DNA of 64,000 nt from Bradyrhizobium sp. AZCC 1693. GTDB taxonomy: Bacteria; Pseudomonadota; Alphaproteobacteria; Rhizobiales; Xanthobacteraceae. Positions 46,124-54,070 of this stretch are shown here, in pieces. The stretch spans positions 4,340,001 to 4,404,000 of the forward strand of contig NZ_JAZHSD010000001.1 in the NCBI RefSeq assembly GCF_036924745.1, given 5' to 3'. Numbering within the stretch: the stretch's first letter is position 1; every line of letters begins with the position of its first letter. Both the position numbers and the translations under genes were made by a program. The notes beneath the pieces are model-generated. The model saw only the letters and a list, made by a program, of their open reading frames with translations, did not search any database and was not told the DNA's origin.

Positions 46124-48199
46124 TCAGGCAGCCCGCACCGAGCCGAGGAACTTGCCGACCTCGCGCTTGAGCCGGTCGCTCTCGCCGGACAGTGACTTTG
46201 CCGCCGTCAGCACCTGCGCGGACGCCGACCCCGTCTCGCTGGCGCCACGCTGCACGTCGGCGATGTTGGAGGACACCTGCTGCGTGCCGTGCGCGGCCTG
46301 CTGCACGTTGCGGGAAATTTCCTGGGTCGCCGCGCCCTGCTCCTCGACGGCGGCCGCGATGGTGGAGGCGATCTCGGACATCCGTCCGATGGTGTCGCCG
46401 ATCTCCTTGATGGCGCCGACGGATTCCTGGGTCGCGGCCTGGATGCCCGATATCTGCTGGCTGATCTCGCCGGTCGCTTTCGCCGTCTGTTCGGCCAGCG
46501 CCTTCACTTCGGACGCCACGACCGCGAAACCGCGCCCGGCCTCACCGGCCCGCGCCGCCTCGATGGTGGCATTGAGCGCCAGCAGGTTGGTCTGGCCGGC
46601 GATGGTGTTGATCAGCTCCACCACGTCGCCGATGCGGGCGGCGGCCTTGGCGAGTTCGGCGACGCGGTCATTGGTCTTCTGCGCCTGCTCCACCGCCTCA
46701 TTGGCGATACGCGCCGAGCCCTGGACCTGGCGGCTGATCTCGTTGACCGAGGAAGCCATCTCTTCGGTGGCGGATGCCACCGATTGCACATTGGTGGAGG
46801 CTTCCTCGGATGCCGCCGCAACCGTGGTGGCAAGCTCCTCCGAACGCTCCGCGGTCGCCGTCAGCGTGCCGGCGGAAGCTTCCAGCTCGGTCGAGGCCGA
46901 CGACACGATTTCGACGATCTCGCCGATCATCGCTTCGAAATCGCTGGTGATCCGGTCGACGCGTTGCCCGCGCCGGATCTTTGCATCTGCCTCCACCGCG
47001 GCCGCCTCATCGGCAGCCTTCTTGGCGATCAGGGCGTCCTTGAAGACCTGCAGCGAGCCGGCCATGGCGCCGATTTCATCAGCACGTTCGACCGTCGGGA
47101 TGGTGACGTCATGCCGGCCGGCGGCGAGGTCGCCAACCACGCCGGTCAGTGTCGCAAGCGGCGTAATCACGCGCCGGCGCAGCATCATGGTGACGCCGGC
47201 AAGCACGCCGAGCAGCGCCATAACGGCAAGGCCGGCCAGCACCAGCATCGTCAGCGCCCCATCGCGCGCGGCGCCCGCGCGTTCTCCCGCCTCCGCCAGC
47301 GCGGCATCGCGCGCGGCGAAGAAGGCCTGCACCGCCGGCACGATCGTGCCGGCGAGCTGATCGGAGTTGATCGCGAATTTGCCGTCGTTGCGTCCGGTCG
47401 CCATTTCCTTTTCAAGCCATGGCGCGGCCTTGCCGAAATAGGCCTCGACCGCGTCGTTCATCGCTTTCGCAAGACGCGGCGGGCTGCCGATCTGATCGAC
47501 ACCGGCCTCGATCCGTTCGCGATCGAGATCGACGCGGCCCTGGGCGCGGTCCATGCCGGAGATTTCAGCCGCCGTCAGCGGACGGCGGGTGCTGATCGCG
47601 AGTGACACCGTAGCAGCCCGGCCGCCGGCCGAGATCCGCAGATCCTGCGACGTGCGGGCGACATTTAGCAGCGCGGTCAACGACGCGTCCGCCATCGCGA
47701 CCTGATTTTCAAGGCGGTTCAACAGCGGTTCGAGAATCCCGACAACGGCGGCAATGCCCGGCAGAAAACCCTTGATCGCCACCTGATCGCGCGCGTTCAT
47801 CGGCAAGCCCATCGCGCGATCGCTCGCTGTGCGAACCTCGGCCAGTTTGGCCGCCGCCTGATTGAGGCCCTGGACGATAACGGCGCCATCGCTGAGCGCG
47901 CCGACGGCAGTCCGCGCTTTTGCGAACGCGGCGTCTGCGGTCTGCACGGCCTTCGCGGCCACCTCGAGCTGGGCCTGCGTCGCGGCACCTTCCTGAAACA
48001 GCGGACCGACATAGGGCGCGCGGTAGCCGGCGACCTGCTGGCCGACCGCCAGCACCGTGCCATAGGCCTCCACCGCCTTGATCGCCTCGGTCTTGCTGGC
48101 AAAGGTCCGGTACTGCGGCACCAAAACGCCGGCACCAAGAACGACCGCCAGGACCGTCACCGAAAGCATCGATACCGCAAAGAGACGACCGATCCGCAT
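46124..48199 (-). CDS. Methyl-accepting chemotaxis protein
   Basis: Transmembrane chemoreceptor of 691 aa. Helix 1 ([20 protein letters not shown]) and helix 2 near residue 320 ([20 protein letters not shown]) bracket a helical periplasmic sensor. A HAMP domain ([20 protein letters not shown]) and the MA signalling domain with the hairpin [20 protein letters not shown] follow. No CheA/CheW genes are near, and no C-terminal CheR-binding pentapeptide is seen. The ATG at 48199 is chosen over a TTG at 48232. The ligand is unknown. Confidence 0.9.
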   Translation of the reverse strand: MRIGRLFAVSMLSVTVLAVVLGAGVLVPQYRTFASKTEAIKAVEAYGTVLAVGQQVAGYRAPYVGPLFQEGAATQAQLEVAAKAVQTADAAFAKARTAVGALSDGAVIVQGLNQAAAKLAEVRTASDRAMGLPMNARDQVAIKGFLPGIAAVVGILEPLLNRLENQVAMADASLTALLNVARTSQDLRISAGGRAATVSLAISTRRPLTAAEISGMDRAQGRVDLDRERIEAGVDQIGSPPRLAKAMNDAVEAYFGKAAPWLEKEMATGRNDGKFAINSDQLAGTIVPAVQAFFAARDAALAEAGERAGAARDGALTMLVLAGLAVMALLGVLAGVTMMLRRRVITPLATLTGVVGDLAAGRHDVTIPTVERADEIGAMAGSLQVFKDALIAKKAADEAAAVEADAKIRRGQRVDRITSDFEAMIGEIVEIVSSASTELEASAGTLTATAERSEELATTVAAASEEASTNVQSVASATEEMASSVNEISRQVQGSARIANEAVEQAQKTNDRVAELAKAAARIGDVVELINTIAGQTNLLALNATIEAARAGEAGRGFAVVASEVKALAEQTAKATGEISQQISGIQAATQESVGAIKEIGDTIGRMSEIASTIAAAVEEQGAATQEISRNVQQAAHGTQQVSSNIADVQRGASETGSASAQVLTAAKSLSGESDRLKREVGKFLGSVRAA

Positions 48200-48318
48200 T
48201 TTGTGATTCCGCTGCTTGGAAGGAGCGGTCAACGTAGGCGGAACCCGGCTAAGGCAGCCTTAATGCAGGCCTTAATGCGGTACGGTAGAACTACGGGGCT
48301 GCACGCGGCGCTGGGCCG

Positions 48319-48879
48319 TCAGGACCGCAGCGCCATCACCAGCCGCACCGCGACCGCCGCTTGCCAGACCGGATAGAGCAACGAGACCTGGTCGAGGCCG
48401 AGTGCATTGTCGAGCGCCAGCAGCGTGCCGGCCAGCGTCCCCGTGATCAGCATCGACCACCATGCGGCGGCCGCGCGCGGCCCTGCCGGCAGCAGCGCGA
48501 TTCCGAGCGCCATCACTGCCGTGCCGACGAGGCCGCCCGTCAATCCGGCGAGCAGATAGCGCATGACCGTCGCAGCGCCCGCGGTCTGTCCCTCGATAAA
48601 GATCGCCGCGTTCACCGCGCAGACAAACGCGATCATGGTGACGATCGCGGCAAGCCCCGCCGCCCAAAGCGGATTCGTGCTGAAGCGCCGCACCAGAATG
48701 AAGACCAGCACGGCGAACGGCACCGCGATCAGCGAAATGCGAAGCTGGCCGGAACCGCCCGCGATCATGTCGATCAGCCCGGGCAGCAGCGGCGTGAGGA
48801 TGCCGGAGATGATGCCGCCGGCGGCGACCATCAGCAGATTGTTGCGGGAGGTGTCGGTGGAAGTGATCGCCTGGGTCAA
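48319..48879 (-). CDS. Six-helix membrane protein of unknown function
   Basis: Protein of 186 aa, almost entirely hydrophobic, with about six helices (LLMVAAGGIISGILTPLLPG, ISLIAVPFAVLVFILV, GLAAIVTMIAFVCAVNAAIF, GLVGTAVMALGIALLP). No family recognised and no polar motif that suggests transport. A GGAGTTGAG ribosome site precedes the ATG. It sits alone between the chemoreceptor and the toxin genes. Confidence 0.65.
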   Translation of the reverse strand: MTQAITSTDTSRNNLLMVAAGGIISGILTPLLPGLIDMIAGGSGQLRISLIAVPFAVLVFILVRRFSTNPLWAAGLAAIVTMIAFVCAVNAAIFIEGQTAGAATVMRYLLAGLTGGLVGTAVMALGIALLPAGPRAAAAWWSMLITGTLAGTLLALDNALGLDQVSLLYPVWQAAVAVRLVMALRS

Positions 48880-48915
48880 CGCTCAACTCCATTTGTAACG
48901 TCTCTCGACGCGGGC

Positions 48916-49236
48916 CTACCCGTTCTGACCATCCGAAAAAATCTCTTCGATATCCTGCCTACCGTCGAGCACCCGCACGATTTCCGGCCGGTCATCCTTC
49001 AATCGATAGAATACAATTTGGGGCGCAGTCGCCAGGGAGCGCAGGCCGGATCGGATTTCATCCCGCGCCCGGCCGGCAAGTGGAAAGTCATTTATGACTG
49101 CAATGGCCTTCGCGATCTCACGCAAAATTCTGTCTGCGGTGCCCCGTCCTGCCGCTTGAACGTAATAGTCCCAAAGGTGGTCAATATCGGCGAGAGCTTC
49201 AGGCGACCAAACAATCGCTGGCTTATGCTCCGCCAT
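48916..49236 (-). CDS. ParE/RelE-type toxin
   Basis: Protein of 106 aa with the ParE pattern: IVWSPEALADIDHLWDYYVQ, FPLAGRARDEIRSGLRSLAT and QIVFYRLKDDRPEIVRVLDGRQD. The C-terminal Arg-Val-Leu-Asp-Gly-Arg-Gln-Asp is typical. ParE toxins block DNA gyrase and RelE toxins cut mRNA; the sequence favours ParE. Its start overlaps the antitoxin gene by 14 bases. Confidence 0.87.
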   Translation of the reverse strand: MAEHKPAIVWSPEALADIDHLWDYYVQAAGRGTADRILREIAKAIAVINDFPLAGRARDEIRSGLRSLATAPQIVFYRLKDDRPEIVRVLDGRQDIEEIFSDGQNG

Positions 49237-49441
49237 GCCGCGAATTCTTGTCGCGAAGGAAAGCTTCCATATCCAGGGCGCGACCCTTGCCTTCGTCCAG
49301 TGACTGGATGCCCTTATCTATCTCAGTGCGAATCGCCCTAAGTTTTTCGACATGCGTGAGCAGTTTTCGGCCGATCTGTTCTTGATCGGCGTCCGGGAGC
49401 CGGGAAATCTGCGCGATGGCTTGTTCGAGCGTTCTAACCAT
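49223..49441 (-). CDS. Cognate antitoxin of the ParE-type toxin
   Basis: Protein of 72 aa upstream of the toxin, in the usual antitoxin-first order. It starts MVRTLEQAIAQISRLPDADQ, a helix resembling small addiction-module antitoxins of the DUF2281/ParD-like kind, followed by a basic-acidic C-terminal part (GKGRALDMEAFLRDKNSRHG) that should bind the toxin. There is no clear ribbon-helix-helix. Assignment rests mainly on position and overlap. Confidence 0.75.
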   Translation of the reverse strand: MVRTLEQAIAQISRLPDADQEQIGRKLLTHVEKLRAIRTEIDKGIQSLDEGKGRALDMEAFLRDKNSRHGGA

Positions 49442-49508
49442 GAACCCAGATTAGCACATCAGCGGCGGAAATTGAAGGCAACGCGCGAGGAGCGCGCCGG
49501 GCCGCAGA

Positions 49509-49542
49509 TAAAAGCCGCGCCAACCCGAAGGCTGACGCGGCG
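49509..49542 (-). terminator. Rho-independent terminator of ssrA
   Basis: On the minus strand GCCGCG...CGCGGC forms a GC-rich hairpin with an inner GCC-TTCGG-GTT stem, followed by TTTTAT. It lies just beyond the tmRNA coding piece. Confidence 0.75.
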
Positions 49543-49932
49543 ATGGCCGTTCTGTTGCCAGGTGGACCAACCCCGAACGGTTACGCCGCGAGGCGCACTT
49601 CGTTCAATGCAACGTTATCATTTGCATTTAGGTTTTTGACCCGATAACGGCGGTATCATGCCGAGCACAATTCAGAGCTTCTTTGCGACCATCGATCCTG
49701 GTTCGCCCCCGCCCTAGCAGCCCTGGGATTCGGCCTTTCGGCAGAATCGATCTCACCGAGATGAGACCTTTAAGCTCAAGCTGCTAAGGTGGAGGCGCCG
49801 GGTACTGCCCCCGGGTCTGCCCGCAGTCCACTCTAAGGTTCAGCGCCATCGTCTTGCGACGAAGCGACCCTACGCGTGATCGCCGGTGAAAGATAGACCG
49901 GTGTTGCCCATAGTCGGCGGGTCGAACTGGCG
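49543..49932 (-). ncRNA. ssrA: Two-piece (permuted) tmRNA
   Basis: Rescues stalled ribosomes and tags their products. The tag frame at 49625-49581 reads ANDNVALNEVRLAA then TAA. On the minus strand the acceptor piece comes first: T-stem CCGGG/CCCGG around the loop GGCAGTA, then CGCCTCC-A-CC ending at 49788. A 77-base intervening segment (49787-49711, closed by TAGCAGC/GCTGCTA) follows. Then the coding piece begins GGGGGCGAACCAGGATCGAT at 49710, its first seven bases pairing with CGCCTCC. The last A of CCA is not encoded. Piece order, pairing and tag are seen; the outer 5' end near 49932 is approximate. Confidence 0.94.
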
Positions 49933-49946
49933 ACAGGCCTAAAGCG

Positions 49947-50312
49947 TCACAATCCACCCTTCGGCACGAAGAAGCAGAGCTCCATTCCCGTGTGCCTATT
50001 GATGAACAGCACGGGCAGATGGTCCGGCGTATCCTCCTCCTTGATGATGTCAGGCGGGACAGTTCTCCACTGTCCATCCTTCAGGTATTGCCACTGGTCT
50101 GAGCGATCTTCAGCCACCCTGAAGCGGGTTTTGAATACGTCGCCGTTGTCGCAGCATGACTTCCAGGGGACACCGAGCCGCTTCCGTGCGGCCGGGTTCA
50201 TTTCCTGCGCGTTGAACCACTCGTGGTGCGGCATCGACGGATCGTGAGCGTCAGCACGAAAGGACACCAGAAGAATGCCGAACAACGTTAGTACGCGACC
50301 GAATGCTTTCAT
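49947..50312 (-). CDS. Exported hypothetical protein
   Basis: Protein of 121 aa. A signal peptide (cleavage near residue 22, RADA) precedes HDPSMPHHEWFNAQEMNPAA, KSCCDNGDVFKTRF and GMELCFFVPKGG. The family is common in Bradyrhizobium-like genomes, with the Cys-Cys pair and third Cys conserved as far as I recall; the function is unknown. The ATG at 50312 has GGAGG five bases before it. It ends 15 bases before the tmRNA acceptor piece, so the ssrA promoter may lie in its 3' end. Confidence 0.78.
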   Translation of the reverse strand: MKAFGRVLTLFGILLVSFRADAHDPSMPHHEWFNAQEMNPAARKRLGVPWKSCCDNGDVFKTRFRVAEDRSDQWQYLKDGQWRTVPPDIIKEEDTPDHLPVLFINRHTGMELCFFVPKGGL

Positions 50313-50571
50313 GGCAGCCTCCATTGTGGACTGTCATTAATTCGCGAATCAGACGAACTCTCCGGCAACTAAGGAGGCCAGATTCCAAAAAAAATGGGAG
50401 CCTCTTTTCTGAGCTGCTAGATTTTTTAAGCAAGACTGTTGCTTTCCCGTTCGTGCGGGACGAAGTCGAAGGTCCTGCCAGTGCAGCGAAGAAGCTCTCG
50501 GCGTTCCTCGTCAGCGCACCGGTTTACCGTCAAGCGAACTACCCAACCGTAGTAACACGTGGGAAGCTGAA

Positions 50572-50808
50572 ATGCGGACTGCACTCGTGGTAGCAATCAC
50601 GCTTACATTTGCGATTGGCGCACAGGCGCAAACGAGGGCCGACCGGTCCCCATCGGGCGGATCTGTCCAGGCCGCCGGCAAAGGGCGCGTTGAAACACAG
50701 GCACAGTGTGAGGCGCGGCAACAGCAGATACGCGACCCCGTCTCCGGCATCCGTATTCAGGCTGGTGATGCGGCGCGGTTCTGCAACAGACAACGGTCGG
50801 GGCGATGA
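50572..50808 (+). CDS. Small exported protein
   Basis: Protein of 78 aa. A signal peptide MRTALVVAITLTFAIGAQAQ (cleavage near residue 20) is followed by a short polar mature part with two Cys (QAQCEARQQQ, ARFCNRQRSG). No family recognised. The ATG follows GGGAAGCTGAA. The 259 bases upstream hold a weak hairpin (GAGGC...GCCTC then TTTTCT near 50376-50415) and no other clear gene. Confidence 0.5.
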   Translation: MRTALVVAITLTFAIGAQAQTRADRSPSGGSVQAAGKGRVETQAQCEARQQQIRDPVSGIRIQAGDAARFCNRQRSGR

Positions 50809-50840
50809 ACCCGATGCAGGGATAGGCATGCACCATGGAG

Positions 50841-50914
50841 TGGAGCGGGCGAAGGGAATCGAACCCTCGTATGCAGCTTGGGAAGCTGCCGTTCTACCAT
50901 TGAACTACGCCCGC
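50841..50914 (-). tRNA. tRNA-Gly, anticodon CCC
   Basis: Minus-strand cloverleaf: acceptor GCGGGCG with CGCCCGC, D-loop region TAGTTCAATGGTAGAAC, anticodon arm GCAGC-TTCCCAA-GCTGC with anticodon CCC, T-arm GAGGG-TTCGATT-CCCTT. CCA is encoded. The anticodon reads GGG codons. Confidence 0.95.
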
Positions 50915-51054
50915 GGTCGCGCCCCATGATTAGCCGACATCGCACGATCCGCCAAGCTGTTCCGTTGCCCGTCTCGCTTCGCTGTTAACTTCCACAAAAT
51001 TCCAGATGCGCTCTCTCAAGCCGGTGCTATGATCCCTTCGGGGCCTGGTGGCGT

Positions 51055-51633
51055 ATGATGGGGCGTGGCTACACTATTTTCGATTCGGGGATCGGCCGCT
51101 GCGGTATCGCGTGGGGGCCGTCGGGCATTATCGGCGTGCAACTCCCTGAAGTGCGCGAGATCGATACGCGGCGGCGGCTCTATCAACTCTATCCGGATGC
51201 CCGCGAACTTCGCCCTCCCCAAGATGTCCAGGTTGCAATCGAAGGCATCACCGCCCTGCTGCGCGGGGCTGCGTGCGATTTCGCCGAGGTCACGCTTGAT
51301 ATGGCCGGCATTCCGGCTTTCAGCCAGCGCGTCTACGCCTATGCGCGCTCGATTCCGCGTGGCGAAACCCGGACCTACGCGGAAATAGCTTCGGCCTTGC
51401 GCGCATCCGGCGCAGTCTATTCGGTGGCGCAGGCGATCGGCCGCAACCCGTTCATGATCATCGTGCCCTGCCATCGCGTGCTCGAAGCGGGCAATTATGC
51501 CGACAAGATATCGCCGCACGGCGGGGCGATCTCCAAGCGGCGGCTGCTCTCGATCGAGGGCGCGAGCCCGACCGTCAGCAAGACGCTGTTCGATGTGCTG
51601 CTGCCGGTTGCACCGCCGCGCGCGCATACTTAA
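51055..51633 (+). CDS. Methylated-DNA-protein cysteine methyltransferase
   Basis: Removes alkyl groups from O6-alkylguanine by transfer to its own Cys. The 192-aa product has the acceptor motif IIVPCHRVLEAGNY near residue 145, and the upstream helix-turn-helix IPRGETRTYAEIASAL. The N-terminal half is divergent. Two ATGs in a row (51055, 51058) could start it. An AraC-family gene follows nine bases later, which suggests co-transcription, though that regulator lacks an Ada-type Cys domain. Confidence 0.9.
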   Translation: MMGRGYTIFDSGIGRCGIAWGPSGIIGVQLPEVREIDTRRRLYQLYPDARELRPPQDVQVAIEGITALLRGAACDFAEVTLDMAGIPAFSQRVYAYARSIPRGETRTYAEIASALRASGAVYSVAQAIGRNPFMIIVPCHRVLEAGNYADKISPHGGAISKRRLLSIEGASPTVSKTLFDVLLPVAPPRAHT

Positions 51634-51642
51634 ATCCGCGGG

Positions 51643-52482
51643 ATGACGGCGACCACGCTTCTCGAACGCAAATCCATTTCCGTTTCCGACTTTCGCTGCA
51701 CCGCAGCGCCCGGTGACAAGCCGTTTGCGGAGCAGCATAGCCGTTATTCGATTTCCTATGTGCGCAAGGGCAGTTTCGGCCTGCATTGCCGCGGCAAGTT
51801 CAGCGAACTGGTGGCGGGATCGGTGCTGATCGGCCATCCCGGCGATGAATATACCTGCACCCACGAGCATGTCTGCGGCGACGAGTGCCTGTCGTTCTTC
51901 ATCGGTCCCGAACTGGTGGAAGCGATCGGCGACAGCCAGACCCCCTGGCAGGTCGGCGCCGTGCCGCCGCTGCCGGAACTGGTGGTGCTCGGGGAACTGG
52001 CGCAATCGGCAGCAGATGGCAGCAGCGACATCGGCCTCGACGAGATCGGCCAGGTGCTGGCGAGCCGTTTTGTCGAGGTGGTTTCCGGCAAGCCGCGCAA
52101 ACCCGGCCCCGATGCCGCGCGCGATCGCCGCCGCGCGGTGGAAACCGCGTTGTGGATCGATGCCAACTCGCATCGGCCAATCACTCTGGAAGACGCCGCC
52201 GATCAGGCCGGTATCAGTCCATTTCATTTCCTGCGGCTGTTCTCGGATGTGCTCGGCGTAACGCCCCACCAGTATCTGCTGCGTTCGCGGCTGCGCCATG
52301 CCGCGCGGCGTCTGGCCGACGACGACAGCCCGGTCACAGATATCGCCTATGACGTCGGCTTTGCAGACCTGTCCAATTTCGTGCGCACGTTTGGCCGCGC
52401 TGCCGGGGCCTCGCCGCTAAAGTTCCGTCAGGCCTCGCGGGGTGACCGCAAGATTTTCCAAGAACGGATGGCCCTCAACTAG
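51643..52482 (+). CDS. AraC-family regulator with Cys/His-rich sensor
   Basis: Protein of 279 aa. The N-terminal cupin-like domain holds [17 protein letters not shown] near residues 70-86, three Cys and two His in eleven residues, a possible metal or redox site. The C-terminal AraC domain is complete ([20 protein letters not shown] near 185 and [20 protein letters not shown] near 235). It follows the alkyltransferase gene closely. The effector is unknown. Confidence 0.85.
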   Translation: MTATTLLERKSISVSDFRCTAAPGDKPFAEQHSRYSISYVRKGSFGLHCRGKFSELVAGSVLIGHPGDEYTCTHEHVCGDECLSFFIGPELVEAIGDSQTPWQVGAVPPLPELVVLGELAQSAADGSSDIGLDEIGQVLASRFVEVVSGKPRKPGPDAARDRRRAVETALWIDANSHRPITLEDAADQAGISPFHFLRLFSDVLGVTPHQYLLRSRLRHAARRLADDDSPVTDIAYDVGFADLSNFVRTFGRAAGASPLKFRQASRGDRKIFQERMALN

Positions 52483-52534
52483 CTAGGCTTTCTCCAGGCC
52501 GCGCGACATCGCGCGCTTTTGACTGGAGAAACTC

Positions 52535-52894
52535 ATGTACGACCACATCGGATTACGCGTCGGCAATCTCGACGCCAGCGTGCGCTTCTACACGGCAGCG
52601 CTCGCGCCGCTCGGCTTCGTGCTGTGCTCGCGCGACGGTTCCGGCGCGGGCTTTGGCCCGAAGGGCGCACCGGCGCTCTGGCTGCATCAGCACAAGGGGG
52701 CGGCCGGCTCAGCCGCGCATGTCGCGTTCCGCGCCAAGGATCACGCCGCGATCAAGCAATTCCATGCCAAGGGCCTGAAGGCCGGCGGCCGCGACAATGG
52801 CGGCGCCGGGCCACGCGCGGATTACAGCCCGACCTATTACGCGGCGTTCCTGATCGACCCCGATGGCAACAATGTCGAGGCGGTTTCTACGTAG
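52535..52894 (+). CDS. VOC-family (glyoxalase-like) protein
   Basis: Protein of 119 aa with one VOC module pair: MYDHIGLRVGNLDASVRFYT at the start, AHVAFRAKDHAAIKQFH in the middle, and AAFLIDPDGNNVEAVST at the end. His4, His (AHVAF) and Glu (VEAV) are the likely metal ligands. Substrate unknown; families include dioxygenases, isomerases and resistance proteins. The start has GGAGAAAC upstream. Confidence 0.87.
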   Translation: MYDHIGLRVGNLDASVRFYTAALAPLGFVLCSRDGSGAGFGPKGAPALWLHQHKGAAGSAAHVAFRAKDHAAIKQFHAKGLKAGGRDNGGAGPRADYSPTYYAAFLIDPDGNNVEAVST

Positions 52895-52904
52895 TGCTGG
52901 AACG

Positions 52905-53027
52905 TCATCGCGAGGAACGAACGAGGGTGGGCAAAGCGGCAGCGTGCCCACCGATCAAAATAGAAATCTCGGTTGGATGGTGGGCACGGCGCTAACGCGC
53001 CTTTGCCCACCCTACGCCGATCTGCAA
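52905..53027. repeat. Intergenic inverted repeat, family E
   Basis: AGGGTGGGCAAAGCG...CGTGCCCACC pairs with GGTGGGCACGGCGCTAACGC and CCTTTGCCCACCCT across a short loop. This type of GTGGGC palindrome is widespread between genes in Bradyrhizobium. It separates the VOC and SRPBCC genes. Confidence 0.75.
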
Positions 53028-53039
53028 AGGAAAATCACC

Positions 53040-53441
53040 ATGGCCTCTATCCACAAGGAAACCATCATCGACGCATCGCCCGCCGACGTCTGGGACGCGT
53101 TGCGCGATTTCGGCGCGCTGCATAACCGGCTCGTTCCCGGCTTCGTCACCGACACCAAGCTCGACGGCGACGCGCGCATCGTGACGTTCGGCAACGGCAC
53201 GGTCGCGCGCGAAATCCTGGTCAATTGCGACGACACGAAGCGGCGGCTGGTCTATGCCATCGTCAGCGAACGCATCAGGCAGCACAGCGCCTCGGCGCAG
53301 GTTTTTGCCGAAAGCGACGGCCGCACCCGCTTTGTGTGGATTGCGGATGTGCTGCCGAACGAGATCGCGCCCTATATGGACGGGCAGATGGATCTGGGCC
53401 TGCTCGCCATGCAAAAAGCACTGGGACGCAGCGCCGCATGA
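53040..53441 (+). CDS. SRPBCC-family (START-like) protein
   Basis: Protein of 133 aa with the helix-grip pattern: SIHKETIIDASPADVWDALR, PGFVTDTKLDGDARIVTF, SASAQVFAESDGRTRFVWIA and the final long helix. It resembles polyketide cyclase/dehydrase-type SRPBCC proteins that bind hydrophobic ligands. The stop overlaps the next start (ATGA). Its frame is open to 52863, but that part is repeat sequence. Confidence 0.85.
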   Translation: MASIHKETIIDASPADVWDALRDFGALHNRLVPGFVTDTKLDGDARIVTFGNGTVAREILVNCDDTKRRLVYAIVSERIRQHSASAQVFAESDGRTRFVWIADVLPNEIAPYMDGQMDLGLLAMQKALGRSAA

Positions 53442-53962
53442 TATCACCGTTTCTCGACGCTCTCGGCGCGGACGGCCCCTCGGCCGACCGCGCCGGCAGG
53501 ATGGATCTCTACGGCCGCTTCGTCGGCTCGTGGGATCTCGATGTCAGGCAATTTTCCGAAGACGGCCGCGAACGCCGCCGCGCCGGCGAATGGCATTTTG
53601 GCTGGGCGCTGGAGGGGCGCGCGATCCAGGATGTCTGGATCGTGCCGCCGCGCGGCGCGCTGCGGCACGGCGATGCCGCGGCCAATTTCAACTCGTACGG
53701 CACCACGCTGCGCGTCTACGATCCCGATATCGACGCGTGGCGGATTCAGTGGACCGACCCGGTGACGCGGAATTTCCTGCAGATGATCGGCCGCGCGGAA
53801 GGCTCTGACATCGTGCAGTTGGGCACGCGGCCGGACGGCCAACTGGCCCGCTGGAGTTTTAGAGATATCGCCGCCGATTCATTCCTCTGGCGCGGCGAAG
53901 TCTCGGCGGATGCGGGCGCAACATGGCGTGTCATCACCGAGTTCACCGCGCATCGCAGGTAG
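53438..53962 (+). CDS. DUF1579-like beta-barrel protein
   Basis: Protein of 174 aa. DLYGRFVGSWDLDVRQFSED, GWALEGRAIQDVWIVP, NSYGTTLRVYDPDIDAW and WRGEVSADAGATWRVITEF form a lipocalin-like beta pattern typical of DUF1579 and relatives. Function unknown. Translational overlap with the SRPBCC gene suggests the two act together. Confidence 0.75.
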   Translation: MISPFLDALGADGPSADRAGRMDLYGRFVGSWDLDVRQFSEDGRERRRAGEWHFGWALEGRAIQDVWIVPPRGALRHGDAAANFNSYGTTLRVYDPDIDAWRIQWTDPVTRNFLQMIGRAEGSDIVQLGTRPDGQLARWSFRDIAADSFLWRGEVSADAGATWRVITEFTAHRR

Positions 53963-54002
53963 GCGTGATCTTTCTCACAGATCAGCCCGAAGGTTACGGT
54001 GT

Positions 54003-54050
54003 AATCTCGAGATTCCGGGTCTGGTGCTAACGCACCATCCCGGAATGACG
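54003..54050. repeat. Intergenic palindromic repeat, family A copy 3 (short)
   Basis: AATCTCGAGATTCCGGGTCT, GGTGCTAACGCACC and CCCGGAATGACG: the terminal modules of family A without the central ones. It lies between convergent genes. Confidence 0.75.
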
Positions 54051-54070
54051 ATCTTTGCTAATGTCCGATA

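Noticed and set aside
46289..47605. 438-codon plus-strand frame opposite the chemoreceptor
   Set aside because: Gly/Arg/His-rich shadow; the minus frame carries HAMP and MA motifs.
50303..50593. 96-codon plus frame before the small exported protein
   Set aside because: No ribosome site, no family resemblance, overlaps the start region of the minus gene; probably noncoding.
48916..50914. Integration site of a genomic island at tRNA-Gly or ssrA
   Set aside because: No integrase and no repeated tRNA or tmRNA end sequence was found in the window.
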